From Pseudomonadota bacterium (GTDB lineage Bacteria; Desulfobacterota; Desulfovibrionia; Desulfovibrionales; Desulfovibrionaceae), in NCBI GenBank assembly GCA_023426275.1, contig JAFABC010000237.1, positions 1 through 9,001 of the forward strand: DNA of 9,001 bases. The letters are read 5' to 3'. A program made the translations under genes and the position numbers. Under the pieces are notes generated by a model. It was not told the DNA's origin. It did no database searches and saw only the letters and a program-made list of their open reading frames with translations. Below, in pieces: positions 1 to 6,377 of this stretch; positions within the stretch are counted from its first letter, which is position 1; each line of letters begins with the position of its first letter.

Positions 1-15
1 GGGGCATCATGCCCC
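1..15. repeat. GC-rich palindrome at the stop of the SGNH gene
   Basis: GGGGCATCATGCCCC is an inverted repeat (7-base arms around one base, or a 5-base stem with a 5-base loop) that covers the TGA stop at 9-7. It could be part of a terminator, but any T-run would be beyond the window edge and cannot be seen. Confidence 0.3.
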
Positions 16-1170
16 CCGGCCGCCGGAGGCGTCTTTTTGTTTGGGGGGCTTGCCCGTCGCATCGAGGGGGGGCGGTGCGTCGGTGGGGATTGGCGGCAGC
101 AGGTGGTGGCGTTCGATGTCCCTGGCAATGGCCCAGGCGATGATGCCGTTGGCCGCCTCGTTGGGGTGGCGGGTCGGGTCGTGGCGCAGGCTCAAATGCG
201 GGTTGTTGAGCGAATCGCCCAGAAACAGGCAGGGGATGCCGGCGTTGATGGCGTGGACCGCCAGCTCGCCCACCCGGGTGACCAGCAGGAATTTCGCGCC
301 GTGGGCGGCGCTTTCCCGGGCCATGGCCGCGACGATGGCCTCGCCCAGGCGTTCGGCCTCGCGCAGGGTGGCCGCGTCCGGCCCCTTGGCCACGAGCTGC
401 TCGCGGGTGACGATGCAATGAAAGACCGCGTCGCGCAGCAGGCGGTAGGCGCGGCTGAGGCGGGCGGCCTGCCGGTCGGCGTCGAGGGCCAGAGCGTGCA
501 GGAAGCCGTTGTTGGCCACGGGCGAATTCGTCAGGCGCAAGGCACCGTCCGGGGGGAGCGCGTAGCGCGGCTTGCCCAGTCCCCAGACCTTGTCGCGCAG
601 ATGGCGCAGGTCGGCGTAGTGCGGCACGTAGGCGATGATGAGGTCGGGGGCGAAGCGCGCCGCTTTTCGCGTCAGCGTCAGCAGCATCTGGTCCATGCCG
701 TAGCCTGACACGGCCAGATTGACCACTTTCGTGCGCGGCAGATAGCCTTCGAGCAGGGTGGAAAAGCGCAGGTCCTCGGGGATGCCGAAGCCGAAGGCGT
801 GGGAATCGCCCAGCAGCACGATGCGCCGTTCGCCGGCCGGCTTGACGTAAGGGATGTCGGGACCGCGAAAGCCCTTGGCGTTGATGGCGTAGACCACCGG
901 CCGTCCCGTGGCCTTGGAGACCGCCTGGGAGCCCGGAACCAGGGACCAGCCGAGGAAGGGGTCGAATCGGGAGATTTCCTGCGGCACGACCATGTCCCAG
1001 GAGGTGTCGAGGACCTGCCAGGTGACGCGGGCGCCGCCCTCGACCAACAGCAGCAGGGCGACGCAATAGAGGGCAATGGCGAGGATGCGCCGGCCTTTGC
1101 CCGCCCTGGTCTTTTTGGTGGAATCAGCCCCGCCGTCACGACTGACGTCAGCAATGCGCGAAAGAAACAC
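7..1170 (-). CDS. Membrane-anchored SGNH/GDSL-type protein
   Basis: This 387-residue protein has a basic N-terminus (KKTRAGKGRR, 19-28) and one hydrophobic helix (ILAIALYCVALLLLVEGG, 29-46), so it is probably anchored with its main domain outside the cytoplasm. The SGNH-type core starts with RIVLLGDSHAFGFG (nucleophile candidate Ser123), then NLAVSGYGMDQ (Gly156/Gly158), and ends with DPTRHPNEAANG (Asp331, His335). The region before GDS (GWSLVPG...NAKGFRGPDIPY) is common in large membrane-linked members that act on cell-surface sugars or acyl groups. No GxND block III is obvious: the matching region reads YVPHYADLRH, so the oxyanion Asn may be missing. The C-terminus is Pro- and Lys-rich. The start is GTG, because an in-frame stop lies just upstream; its Shine-Dalgarno site is poor. 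The family is likely but the substrate is unknown. Confidence 0.82.
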   Translation of the reverse strand: MFLSRIADVSRDGGADSTKKTRAGKGRRILAIALYCVALLLLVEGGARVTWQVLDTSWDMVVPQEISRFDPFLGWSLVPGSQAVSKATGRPVVYAINAKGFRGPDIPYVKPAGERRIVLLGDSHAFGFGIPEDLRFSTLLEGYLPRTKVVNLAVSGYGMDQMLLTLTRKAARFAPDLIIAYVPHYADLRHLRDKVWGLGKPRYALPPDGALRLTNSPVANNGFLHALALDADRQAARLSRAYRLLRDAVFHCIVTREQLVAKGPDAATLREAERLGEAIVAAMARESAAHGAKFLLVTRVGELAVHAINAGIPCLFLGDSLNNPHLSLRHDPTRHPNEAANGIIAWAIARDIERHHLLPPIPTDAPPPLDATGKPPKQKDASGGRGA

Positions 1171-1213
1171 GATCCCCGGGTCGTCCTTTCATCTCTCTTT
1201 TTGACTCAAGAAC

Positions 1214-1240
1214 ACTATAGGCTGTCGCGCGTTTTTTCAA
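1214..1240 (-). promoter_or_regulatory. Candidate sigma-70 promoter for the SGNH gene
   Basis: On the minus strand TTGAAA (1240-1235) and TATAGT (1219-1214) are separated by 15 bases, close to the -35 and -10 consensus though the spacer is short. It is an AT-rich island in GC-rich surroundings, about 44 bases before the GTG start. The expected transcript start is near 1207. Confidence 0.5.
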
Positions 1241-1345
1241 GCGAATTGCGCTTCGCCTCCTGGTTTGGGGGACGGTTGCGGCGCGCGGGAACGGACGGTC
1301 GGACGGCGTCGCTTCGCGCCACGCCGCAGCGTCGCGGGCGACGGC

Positions 1346-1831
1346 TCAGTCCCAGAATCCGGTCTGCACGAAATGCAGCGTGCGCTTGCCGCAGCGGGGG
1401 CACACGTAGCCGCCGGCGTAGAGGAACACGGTGGTGTCGCGGTCGCGCAGGTTCCAGGAGGCCACGACGGGACTTTTCTGGGCGGGCGCAAGCAGCGGGT
1501 CGTCGTAGCGCACGACGGAGCCGCCCGGGCAGTCGCGGATTTTCGCCGTGGGGTCGAGGATGTTGACCAGCACCAGCTCCCGCGACTCCAGGCACAGGGC
1601 CGGGAACAGACAGGAGACCTTGTAGTTGGCCCGGCCGCCGAACAGCGGCATGTTTTCCTTGTGGTAGCCGCAAGCGCAGCGGGCGCTCACGCGCATTCCG
1701 GCCGAGGCGCGGTCGGGGTGGCAGGCAAGCAGGGCGGCCAGGGCAAGCAGCGCGATGAGGCAGCGCGGCAGGCAGGCCATGCGACCGGGCCGTTGCGTCG
1801 CCATGGCGGGGCAGGGGACGGGCGTGTGCAT
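1346..1831 (-). CDS. Exported cysteine-containing protein of unknown function
   Basis: I do not recognise this 161-residue protein. It begins with a long basic n-region, then a hydrophobic core (LIALLALAALLA, 25-36). Two cleavage options are visible: a lipobox-like LLAC with Cys37, which would make it a lipoprotein, or an AxA site at ASA (42-44). The mature part has a CxC at 52/54 followed by Gly, Cys74, Cys80, Cys101, and CPRCGK at 144-149. The two knuckle-like pairs could form a zinc-ribbon or rubredoxin-like site across the chain, or disulfides in the periplasm. The ATG at 1831 is supported by GGAGG 7 bases upstream; ATGs at codons 10 and 18 also exist. It lies 163 bases after the operon and may have its own promoter. 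No sequence evidence ties it to the upstream complex. Confidence 0.75.
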   Translation of the reverse strand: MHTPVPCPAMATQRPGRMACLPRCLIALLALAALLACHPDRASAGMRVSARCACGYHKENMPLFGGRANYKVSCLFPALCLESRELVLVNILDPTAKIRDCPGGSVVRYDDPLLAPAQKSPVVASWNLRDRDTTVFLYAGGYVCPRCGKRTLHFVQTGFWD

Positions 1832-1838
1832 GGGGGTG

Positions 1839-1859
1839 CCTCCGGAAAAGGGGTTTCCG
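1839..1859 (-). promoter_or_regulatory. Shine-Dalgarno site at the foot of a hairpin
   Basis: GGAGG (1843-1839) stands 7 bases before the ATG at 1831 and fixes that start. Directly upstream, CGGAAA (1859-1854) can pair with TTTCCG (1848-1843) around a five-base loop, so the first G of the ribosome site is in the stem. It is too short and lacks the T-run of an intrinsic terminator. A role in translation control is possible but unproven. Confidence 0.4.
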
Positions 1860-1876
1860 AGCAGTTCCGCACTTCC

Positions 1877-1905
1877 GTTCTAGCCGACATGCACGGCGCG
1901 GTAAA
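1877..1905 (-). promoter_or_regulatory. Weak candidate promoter for the exported Cys protein
   Basis: On the minus strand TTTACC (1905-1900) and TAGAAC (1882-1877) are 17 bases apart, each matching four of six consensus positions. It would give a leader of about 40 bases before the ATG at 1831. In a GC-rich genome such matches can arise by chance, so this is tentative. Confidence 0.28.
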
Positions 1906-1994
1906 GCGTTGCGCCGCCAAACCGCCTTCCCTTTGGGGCGCGGCGGGTATGGTGGATGTTCCTCCTTCCGGGCCGCCGGAGACAGCTTTTTTCG

Positions 1995-2756
1995 CTAGGG
2001 CGTGGGCAGGCCCAACAGGCGCAGCAGGCCGTCCAGGATCGTCAGGGGATGGGGCGGGCAGCCCGGCACGAACAGGTCCACGGGCAGGACGTCGGTCGCG
2101 CCGCCGTGGGTTTCCGGGCTGGAGGCGAACAGGCCGCCCGAGATGGCGCAGGCGCCGACGGCCACGGCGATGCGGGGATCGGGCACGGCGTCGAAGGTGT
2201 CGCGGGTGGCCTGGAGCATGTTTTCCGTGACCGGGCCGGTGACGGCCACGCCGTCGGCATGGCGCGGCGAGGCCACGAAGTCGATGCCGAAGCGGCCGAG
2301 GTCGTAGACCACCGTGCCGAGCACGTTGATGTCCGCCTCGCAGGCGTTGCAGCCGCCGGCGCTTATTTGCCGCAGCTTGAGCGAGCGGGCGAACAACCGG
2401 CGTTTCGCGGGGGGCAGCGGGGTCACTTCGGGCTTGGTGCCCGGGCGCAGGACGAGCCCTTCCCGGGAGGTGGCGGCCATGCGGTGGTCGCCGGTAAAGC
2501 GCACCCGGCCGGCCGGGCAGGCCGCGCAGGCCCCGCACAGGATGCAGCGGCCAAGGTCGAGATACAGGCCCGCGTCGTCGCTGCCGAGGGCCCCGGTGGG
2601 GCACAGCCCGGCGCAGACGGTGGCGCAGTCCCCGGCGCAGGGGCCGTCGGTCAGTTCGGGCCGTCCCCGGTAGCGGGGCGGCAGCGGGGGGACGCTTTTG
2701 GGGAAGGCCACCGTGCGTCGGCCCTGGCGCAGCCGTTCGAGCAGAATGCGAAACAT
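1995..2756 (-). CDS. hyfI: Ferredoxin-NuoB fusion, HyfI-like small electron-transfer subunit
   Basis: This 253-residue iron-sulfur subunit should carry electrons to or from the large subunit on the cytoplasmic side. Residues 40-80 hold two cysteine quartets: C40, C44, C48, C52-Pro and C71, C74, C77, C80-Pro. These replace the usual separate HyfH/NuoI ferredoxin, but their spacing is unusual. Residues about 120-240 are NuoB/HycG-like: GGCNACEADIN (C136, C139), GACAISGG (C203) and PGCPPHP (C233). This is the full ligand set for the proximal [4Fe-4S] cluster, in the hydrogenase-type CxxC form rather than the adjacent cysteines of NuoB. The ATG at 2756 is 10 bases after the HyfG stop, with AGGA overlapping that stop. 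A longer in-frame reading to 2918 would lie inside HyfG and is rejected. It is the last gene of the operon. The symbol refers to the C-terminal domain only. Confidence 0.9.
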   Translation of the reverse strand: MFRILLERLRQGRRTVAFPKSVPPLPPRYRGRPELTDGPCAGDCATVCAGLCPTGALGSDDAGLYLDLGRCILCGACAACPAGRVRFTGDHRMAATSREGLVLRPGTKPEVTPLPPAKRRLFARSLKLRQISAGGCNACEADINVLGTVVYDLGRFGIDFVASPRHADGVAVTGPVTENMLQATRDTFDAVPDPRIAVAVGACAISGGLFASSPETHGGATDVLPVDLFVPGCPPHPLTILDGLLRLLGLPTP

Positions 2757-2766
2757 GCGGGAGTTC

Positions 2767-4251
2767 CTACAGGTCGTGTCCGCAATACGACAGGTTGAAG
2801 CTCTTGTTGCACAGGGGAAAATCGGAAATCTGCTGCCCCCGCAGGGCCACGGCCAGCCCGAACCAGTTGTGGAAGGACGGGTCGATGATCTTGTAGGCGG
2901 CAAACCGGCCGTCCGCACCGGTCACGGCCACGTGGCGGACCTCGCCGCGCCAGCCCTCGACCAGCCCCACGGCCAGCCGGCCCGGGGGCAGGGCGGCCGG
3001 TTGGGGCCGGAGCAGGGGCCCGGCCGGCGGCTGGGCCAGGGCCTTGTCCAGGAAATCCAGGGAGGTTTCCAATTCCAGCCGGCGCACCAGGGCCCGGGCG
3101 TAGACGTCGCCGAAATCGTGCAGGGACAGCGGGATGTCCCGGGCCCGGGTGCCGGGCAGGGGAAAGGTGCGCCGCGCGTCCCGGGGCAGGCCGCAGGCCC
3201 GGGCCGGCGGACCGACCAGACCGAGTTCCTGCGCCGTGGTCGCCGTGAGCTGTCCCGTGCCCTCGAACCGGGCCAGGACCGTGGTCGAGGCGAAAAGCAG
3301 TTCGCAGGCGCCGCAGGCGGCCCGGCGTCCGGCTTCCAGCCGGCGGGCCAGTTCGTCGCGGGTGGCGTCGTCGAGATCGACGGCCGCCCCGCCCGGGCGG
3401 ACGATGCCCCGGCCGAAGCGGTTGCCGCAAAAAAGCGCCGTCATGTTGAGGAAATCGCCCCGGATGCGGCCGCAATAGGACATGGTGGGCAAAAAGCCCA
3501 CGTCCCCGGAAAGCGCGCCCAGGTCGCCGGTGTGGTTGGCCAGCCGTTCCAGCTCCAGGGCCAGTCGGGCGATCCAGCGGCCGCGCGGCGTGGCGGGCTC
3601 GCCGGTCAGGCTTTCCACCAGGGCGGCATGGGCCAGGGCGTGGCCGATGGTGGTGTCGCCGGCCACGGTCTCCACAAGGTGCGGCGTCCTGACGTCCGGG
3701 CCGCCCGTCAGCAGGCGTTCGACGCCCCGGTGCTGGTAGCCCAGGCTGATTTCCAGGTGCAGGACGTTTTCGCCGGCGCACTGGAAGCGGAAATGGCCGG
3801 GCTCGATGATGCCGGCATGGACCGGGCCCACGGCCACCTCGTGGACGTCCTCGCCCTGGACCCGGAAAAAATCGGTCACGCCCGGTTGCGGGCGCGGGCC
3901 GTCGGGATGGCGCAGGGACGGGGCGAAGCGCACGGGCTTGAGCCAGGGATGGCCTTCGGGCCGGATTTCCCACTGCTCGAAAAGCTCGCGTTCGAACAGG
4001 TGGCACTGCGGGCATTCGGGCGTGAGCGCCGGATAGGCCGTCACCGGGCCGGTGCGCCAGACGGCGATGCGGCCGTCGTGGTCGCGCCCGGTCAGGGCGA
4101 CCAGCCCCACGCCGTCATCCCCGGGCAGGCCGAAAAGGGCCATGACCCGCCAGCCGTCGGCCACGCGGTCGAGCACGCGCTGGCGGAACCGCTCCAGCGG
4201 CAGGACGGGAATGTCGGCCAGGGGCAGGCTGTTGGTATGGGAAAATTCCAT
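2767..4251 (-). CDS. hyfG: HyfG-like large subunit (NuoC-NuoD fusion) lacking NiFe-binding cysteines
   Basis: This 494-residue soluble subunit belongs to the [NiFe]-hydrogenase large subunit/NuoD family. Residues 1 to about 125 form a NuoC-like domain ending in HLFERELFEQW...EGHPWLKPVRF. The NuoD-like domain follows, with VGPVHAGIIEPGHFRF (141-156), GYQHRGVERLL, LELERLANHTGDLG, VLARFEGTG and RACGLPRDAR. Aligned by eye to HycE, the N-terminal CxxC becomes Ala197 and Thr200 (ETVAGDTTIGHAL) and the C-terminal CxxC becomes Ser488 and Gly491 (SFNLSYCGHDL), so all four NiFe ligands are gone. The chain ends there, with no extension for a maturation protease. A NiFe site is therefore not expected and hydrogenase activity is unlikely. 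Fit is best to Ehr-type subunits. The ATG at 4251 has GGAGG 8 bases upstream; an in-frame ATG 15 codons earlier lies inside HyfF. Unusual pairs C80/C83 and C313/C316 are present. Confidence 0.93.
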   Translation of the reverse strand: MEFSHTNSLPLADIPVLPLERFRQRVLDRVADGWRVMALFGLPGDDGVGLVALTGRDHDGRIAVWRTGPVTAYPALTPECPQCHLFERELFEQWEIRPEGHPWLKPVRFAPSLRHPDGPRPQPGVTDFFRVQGEDVHEVAVGPVHAGIIEPGHFRFQCAGENVLHLEISLGYQHRGVERLLTGGPDVRTPHLVETVAGDTTIGHALAHAALVESLTGEPATPRGRWIARLALELERLANHTGDLGALSGDVGFLPTMSYCGRIRGDFLNMTALFCGNRFGRGIVRPGGAAVDLDDATRDELARRLEAGRRAACGACELLFASTTVLARFEGTGQLTATTAQELGLVGPPARACGLPRDARRTFPLPGTRARDIPLSLHDFGDVYARALVRRLELETSLDFLDKALAQPPAGPLLRPQPAALPPGRLAVGLVEGWRGEVRHVAVTGADGRFAAYKIIDPSFHNWFGLAVALRGQQISDFPLCNKSFNLSYCGHDL

Positions 4252-4255
4252 GGCG

Positions 4256-5725
4256 TCAGCCTCCGATGGCCCCGGCCACCCGGGCGAGAAACGCATCCAG
4301 GGGGGCGGGCAGGAAAAGACCCAGCACCAGAACCATCGCGAGAAGGGCCAGGGGCGGCGCCCAGCCCACGACGGATTCCCGCGCCGGCGGGTGGACGGCC
4401 GGGGGCACCGGGCCCTGGACCATGCGGATGACCGTTACGGACATGCCGACGAAAATGACCGCCAGAAAGACCAGATAGCACACGGCGGCGACAATGGTCC
4501 CGCCGGCCAGCATGGCCCGCAGGATGAGCAGCTCGCTGACGAAGATGCCGAAGGGCGGCGAGCCGCAAATGGCCAGGAAGCCGGCCATCCACAGCGCGCC
4601 CGTCACGGGCAGGGCCCGGGCGAGGCCCCTGGCGTCGTGGCACGACCGCGTGCGGTACAGGGCCAGGATGTTGCCGGAGACGAGAAACAGCGCGCCCTTG
4701 GTCAGGGAGTGGCAGGCGGCGTGGAGCATGGCCCCGAACACGGCCCCGCCGCCGATGCCCACGCCCAGGGCCAGGATGCCCATGTGCTCGACGCTGGAAT
4801 AGGCGAGCAGGCGCTTGTAGTCGCCCTGGCCGACGATGAACACGGCGGCCAGCCCCATGGACAGCAGGCCGAACAGCACGAGCAGGCCGCCGCTGAAATC
4901 GGCCATGCCGGCCGCGCCGAGAATCTGATGGGCGCGCAGGATGCCGAGAAAGGCGCAGTTTAAAAGCGCGCCGGACAGCAGGGCCGACACCAGGGACGGC
5001 GACTGGCTGTGGGCGTCGGGCAGCCAGTTGTGCATGGGGGCCAGCCCCATCTTGGTGCCGTAGCCGACGAGCAGGAAGATGAAGGCCGCCTTGAGCCAGG
5101 GCCCCCCGGCCTGGGCCGCCCGGGGCAGCATGGCCGTGAGGTCCATGGAGGCCAGCGGGTTTGCCGGATCGTAAAAGGCGACGGAAAAAAGGATGTTGCC
5201 GAGAAGCGCCAGGGCGATGCCCACCGAGCAGATGAGCAGGTACTTCCAGGTCGCCTCCAGGGAGCGGCGGTGGCGGTGGAAATAGATCAGCGGCGCGCTG
5301 GAGAGCGTGGTGGCCTCGATGCCGACCCACAGGACCGAGAGGTTGCGCGTGGAGGCGACCAGGGTCATGGAGGCCAGAAACAGGCACAGGCAGGCCGTGA
5401 AGATGCGCTCCGGCGCGTTGACGAAGGCGGCCCCGTCCTGGAAATCGTGTTTGGTCCCGGTGCCCTCGGCGCGCAGGTAGCCGGTTGCGTACACGGCGGC
5501 GGCCAGAAACAGCAGGCTGGCCAGGGCCAGGAACAGCTGGCCCGGGGCGTCGAGTTCCAGCAGGCCGCCAAAGGCCGGGGCCGGCGGCGCGACAAAGGTG
5601 GCGGCCACGAGCAGCGTGTGCAGGACCGCGGCCAGGACGAGCACGGCCCGGCGGGGCCGGTCGGCGGGCAGGGCCAGGGACAGGGCGGCGGCCAGGATCG
5701 GGACGAGAAGCAGGGCGTCGAGCAT
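4256..5725 (-). CDS. hyfF: HyfF-like antiporter-type membrane subunit
   Basis: This is the second NuoL/M/N-type ion-translocating subunit of the complex, 489 residues with about 14 hydrophobic segments. The pumping residues are all visible: Glu137 (WVGIEATTL), Lys225 (YGTKMGLAPMHNWLPDAH), Lys304 (DYKRLLAYSSVEHMG), His339 and Lys343 (HSLTKGALF), and Glu398 (PPFGIFVSELL). YFHRHRR (148-154) is a positively charged loop. The short length, without the long NuoL tail, fits HyfF/NuoN-like proteins. ATG is 6 bases after the HyfE stop with no strong Shine-Dalgarno site, which suggests translational coupling. It is a paralogue of the HyfB-like subunit; the two share a nearly identical DNA stretch at the LLAYSSVE motif. 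No third antiporter subunit (HyfD) is seen in the window. Confidence 0.93.
   Translation of the reverse strand: MLDALLLVPILAAALSLALPADRPRRAVLVLAAVLHTLLVAATFVAPPAPAFGGLLELDAPGQLFLALASLLFLAAAVYATGYLRAEGTGTKHDFQDGAAFVNAPERIFTACLCLFLASMTLVASTRNLSVLWVGIEATTLSSAPLIYFHRHRRSLEATWKYLLICSVGIALALLGNILFSVAFYDPANPLASMDLTAMLPRAAQAGGPWLKAAFIFLLVGYGTKMGLAPMHNWLPDAHSQSPSLVSALLSGALLNCAFLGILRAHQILGAAGMADFSGGLLVLFGLLSMGLAAVFIVGQGDYKRLLAYSSVEHMGILALGVGIGGGAVFGAMLHAACHSLTKGALFLVSGNILALYRTRSCHDARGLARALPVTGALWMAGFLAICGSPPFGIFVSELLILRAMLAGGTIVAAVCYLVFLAVIFVGMSVTVIRMVQGPVPPAVHPPARESVVGWAPPLALLAMVLVLGLFLPAPLDAFLARVAGAIGG
4260..4264 (-). promoter_or_regulatory. Ribosome binding site deciding the HyfG start
   Basis: GGAGG lies inside the last codons of the HyfF gene, 8 bases before the ATG at 4251. 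It supports that start over the in-frame ATG at 4296, which would extend the protein by 15 residues unlike the family. Confidence 0.75.
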
Positions 5726-5731
5726 GAGATG

Positions 5732-6373
5732 TTAGTCCCGCAGGCTGCAAAACCGTCCGACGTCGATGGACTCGAAGGTCTTGTTGATGTGGTGGATGGC
5801 GATGCCCATGACGAACACGGCCACGAAAATGTCCAGGAGCACGGACAGTTCCAGCCAGACCGAGCCCTGGCCGGAAAGCGGCGTGCCGAGCAGGAAGATG
5901 CCGTTTTCCATGCCGAGGTAGCCGATGACCTGGGTCAGGGCCTTTTTGCGGGCCACGACAAGGGTCAGGCCGGCGAAAATGGTGGTGAGCGCCGTGGGAA
6001 ACAACAGCGGTGGGAAAAGCCCCGGCGGAAACGGCAACCGCGTTTCCAGCCACAGGGAAAAGAGCAGTCCGGCCACTCCGGCCACCAGCGACAGGTTGAA
6101 GCCGATGGTCGGCTCCACCACGGGGTTGACCTCCAGCCGGGACAGGGTGCGGGCCAGCAGGGCCGGGAAGCCCAGGCCCTTGATGGCGAACACGGCCAGG
6201 GCCAGGGGCAGGGCGTGGCCATGGGCGGCCGGACCGCTGAACAGCAGCGGCACCGAGGCCAGCAGCGCGCCCTGGATGGCGGTCAGGCGGACGAGCACGC
6301 GCAACCTGGAAATGGCCAGATAGGCCAGGTTGCAGCACAAAAGGCCCACCATGACGGATTGAAACAGTTCCAC
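5732..6373 (-). CDS. hyfE: HyfE-like membrane subunit
   Basis: This 213-residue membrane protein resembles hydrogenase-4 component E, which stands in for NuoK/NuoJ in the membrane arm. Visible features are about six hydrophobic helices, Lys65 in FAIKGLGFP, Glu87 in VVEP, the GYLGMENGIFL motif (Glu156, equivalent to a NuoK channel Glu), and the C-terminal signature LLDIFVAVFVMGIAIHHINK (about 179-198, with Asp181 and paired His). The length is close to E. coli HyfE (about 216). The start is a GTG: the HyfC stop lies 4 bases upstream, and a GGAGG site sits 7 bases before the GTG. The gene starts 4 bases after HyfC ends and stops 6 bases before HyfF begins, so it is clearly in the operon. I see no missing key residue. 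Confidence 0.92.
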   Translation of the reverse strand: MELFQSVMVGLLCCNLAYLAISRLRVLVRLTAIQGALLASVPLLFSGPAAHGHALPLALAVFAIKGLGFPALLARTLSRLEVNPVVEPTIGFNLSLVAGVAGLLFSLWLETRLPFPPGLFPPLLFPTALTTIFAGLTLVVARKKALTQVIGYLGMENGIFLLGTPLSGQGSVWLELSVLLDIFVAVFVMGIAIHHINKTFESIDVGRFCSLRD

Positions 6374-6377
6374 GCGC

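Noticed and set aside
1241..1345. Hairpins after the exported Cys protein as a terminator
   Set aside because: Short GC inverted repeats (GGCGT/ACGCC type) exist, but none is followed by a T-run, and they are expected by chance at this base composition.
1215..1673. Minus-strand Arg/Pro-rich frame overlapping the exported Cys protein
   Set aside because: It has no signal sequence, motif or ribosome site, and the overlapping frame has all three hallmarks (GGAGG, signal peptide, Cys motifs).
1968..1994. Intrinsic terminator after the Ehr-like operon
   Set aside because: A small TCCGG/CCGGA hairpin follows the stop, but it has no T-run on the minus strand and is only five pairs. The operon may end by another mechanism or read through.
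2757..2918. Upstream extension of the ferredoxin-NuoB gene
   Set aside because: The extra 54 residues overlap the end of HyfG in another frame. The ATG at 2756 has AGGA upstream and fits operon spacing.
2651..4015. Minus-strand Arg/Pro-rich frame overlapping the HyfG gene
   Set aside because: It is an out-of-frame reading of HyfG with extreme Arg/Pro/Gly content and no motif.
2767..4251. Calling the operon a hydrogen-evolving hydrogenase-4 or formate hydrogenlyase
   Set aside because: The NiFe-binding cysteines are all replaced and no formate dehydrogenase gene is visible.
2698..4431. Long plus-strand open frame (577 codons) opposite the HyfG gene
   Set aside because: It is rich in Gly, Gln, Arg and Ala with no recognisable domain, and it mirrors a gene with clear family motifs. 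High GC makes such shadow frames common.
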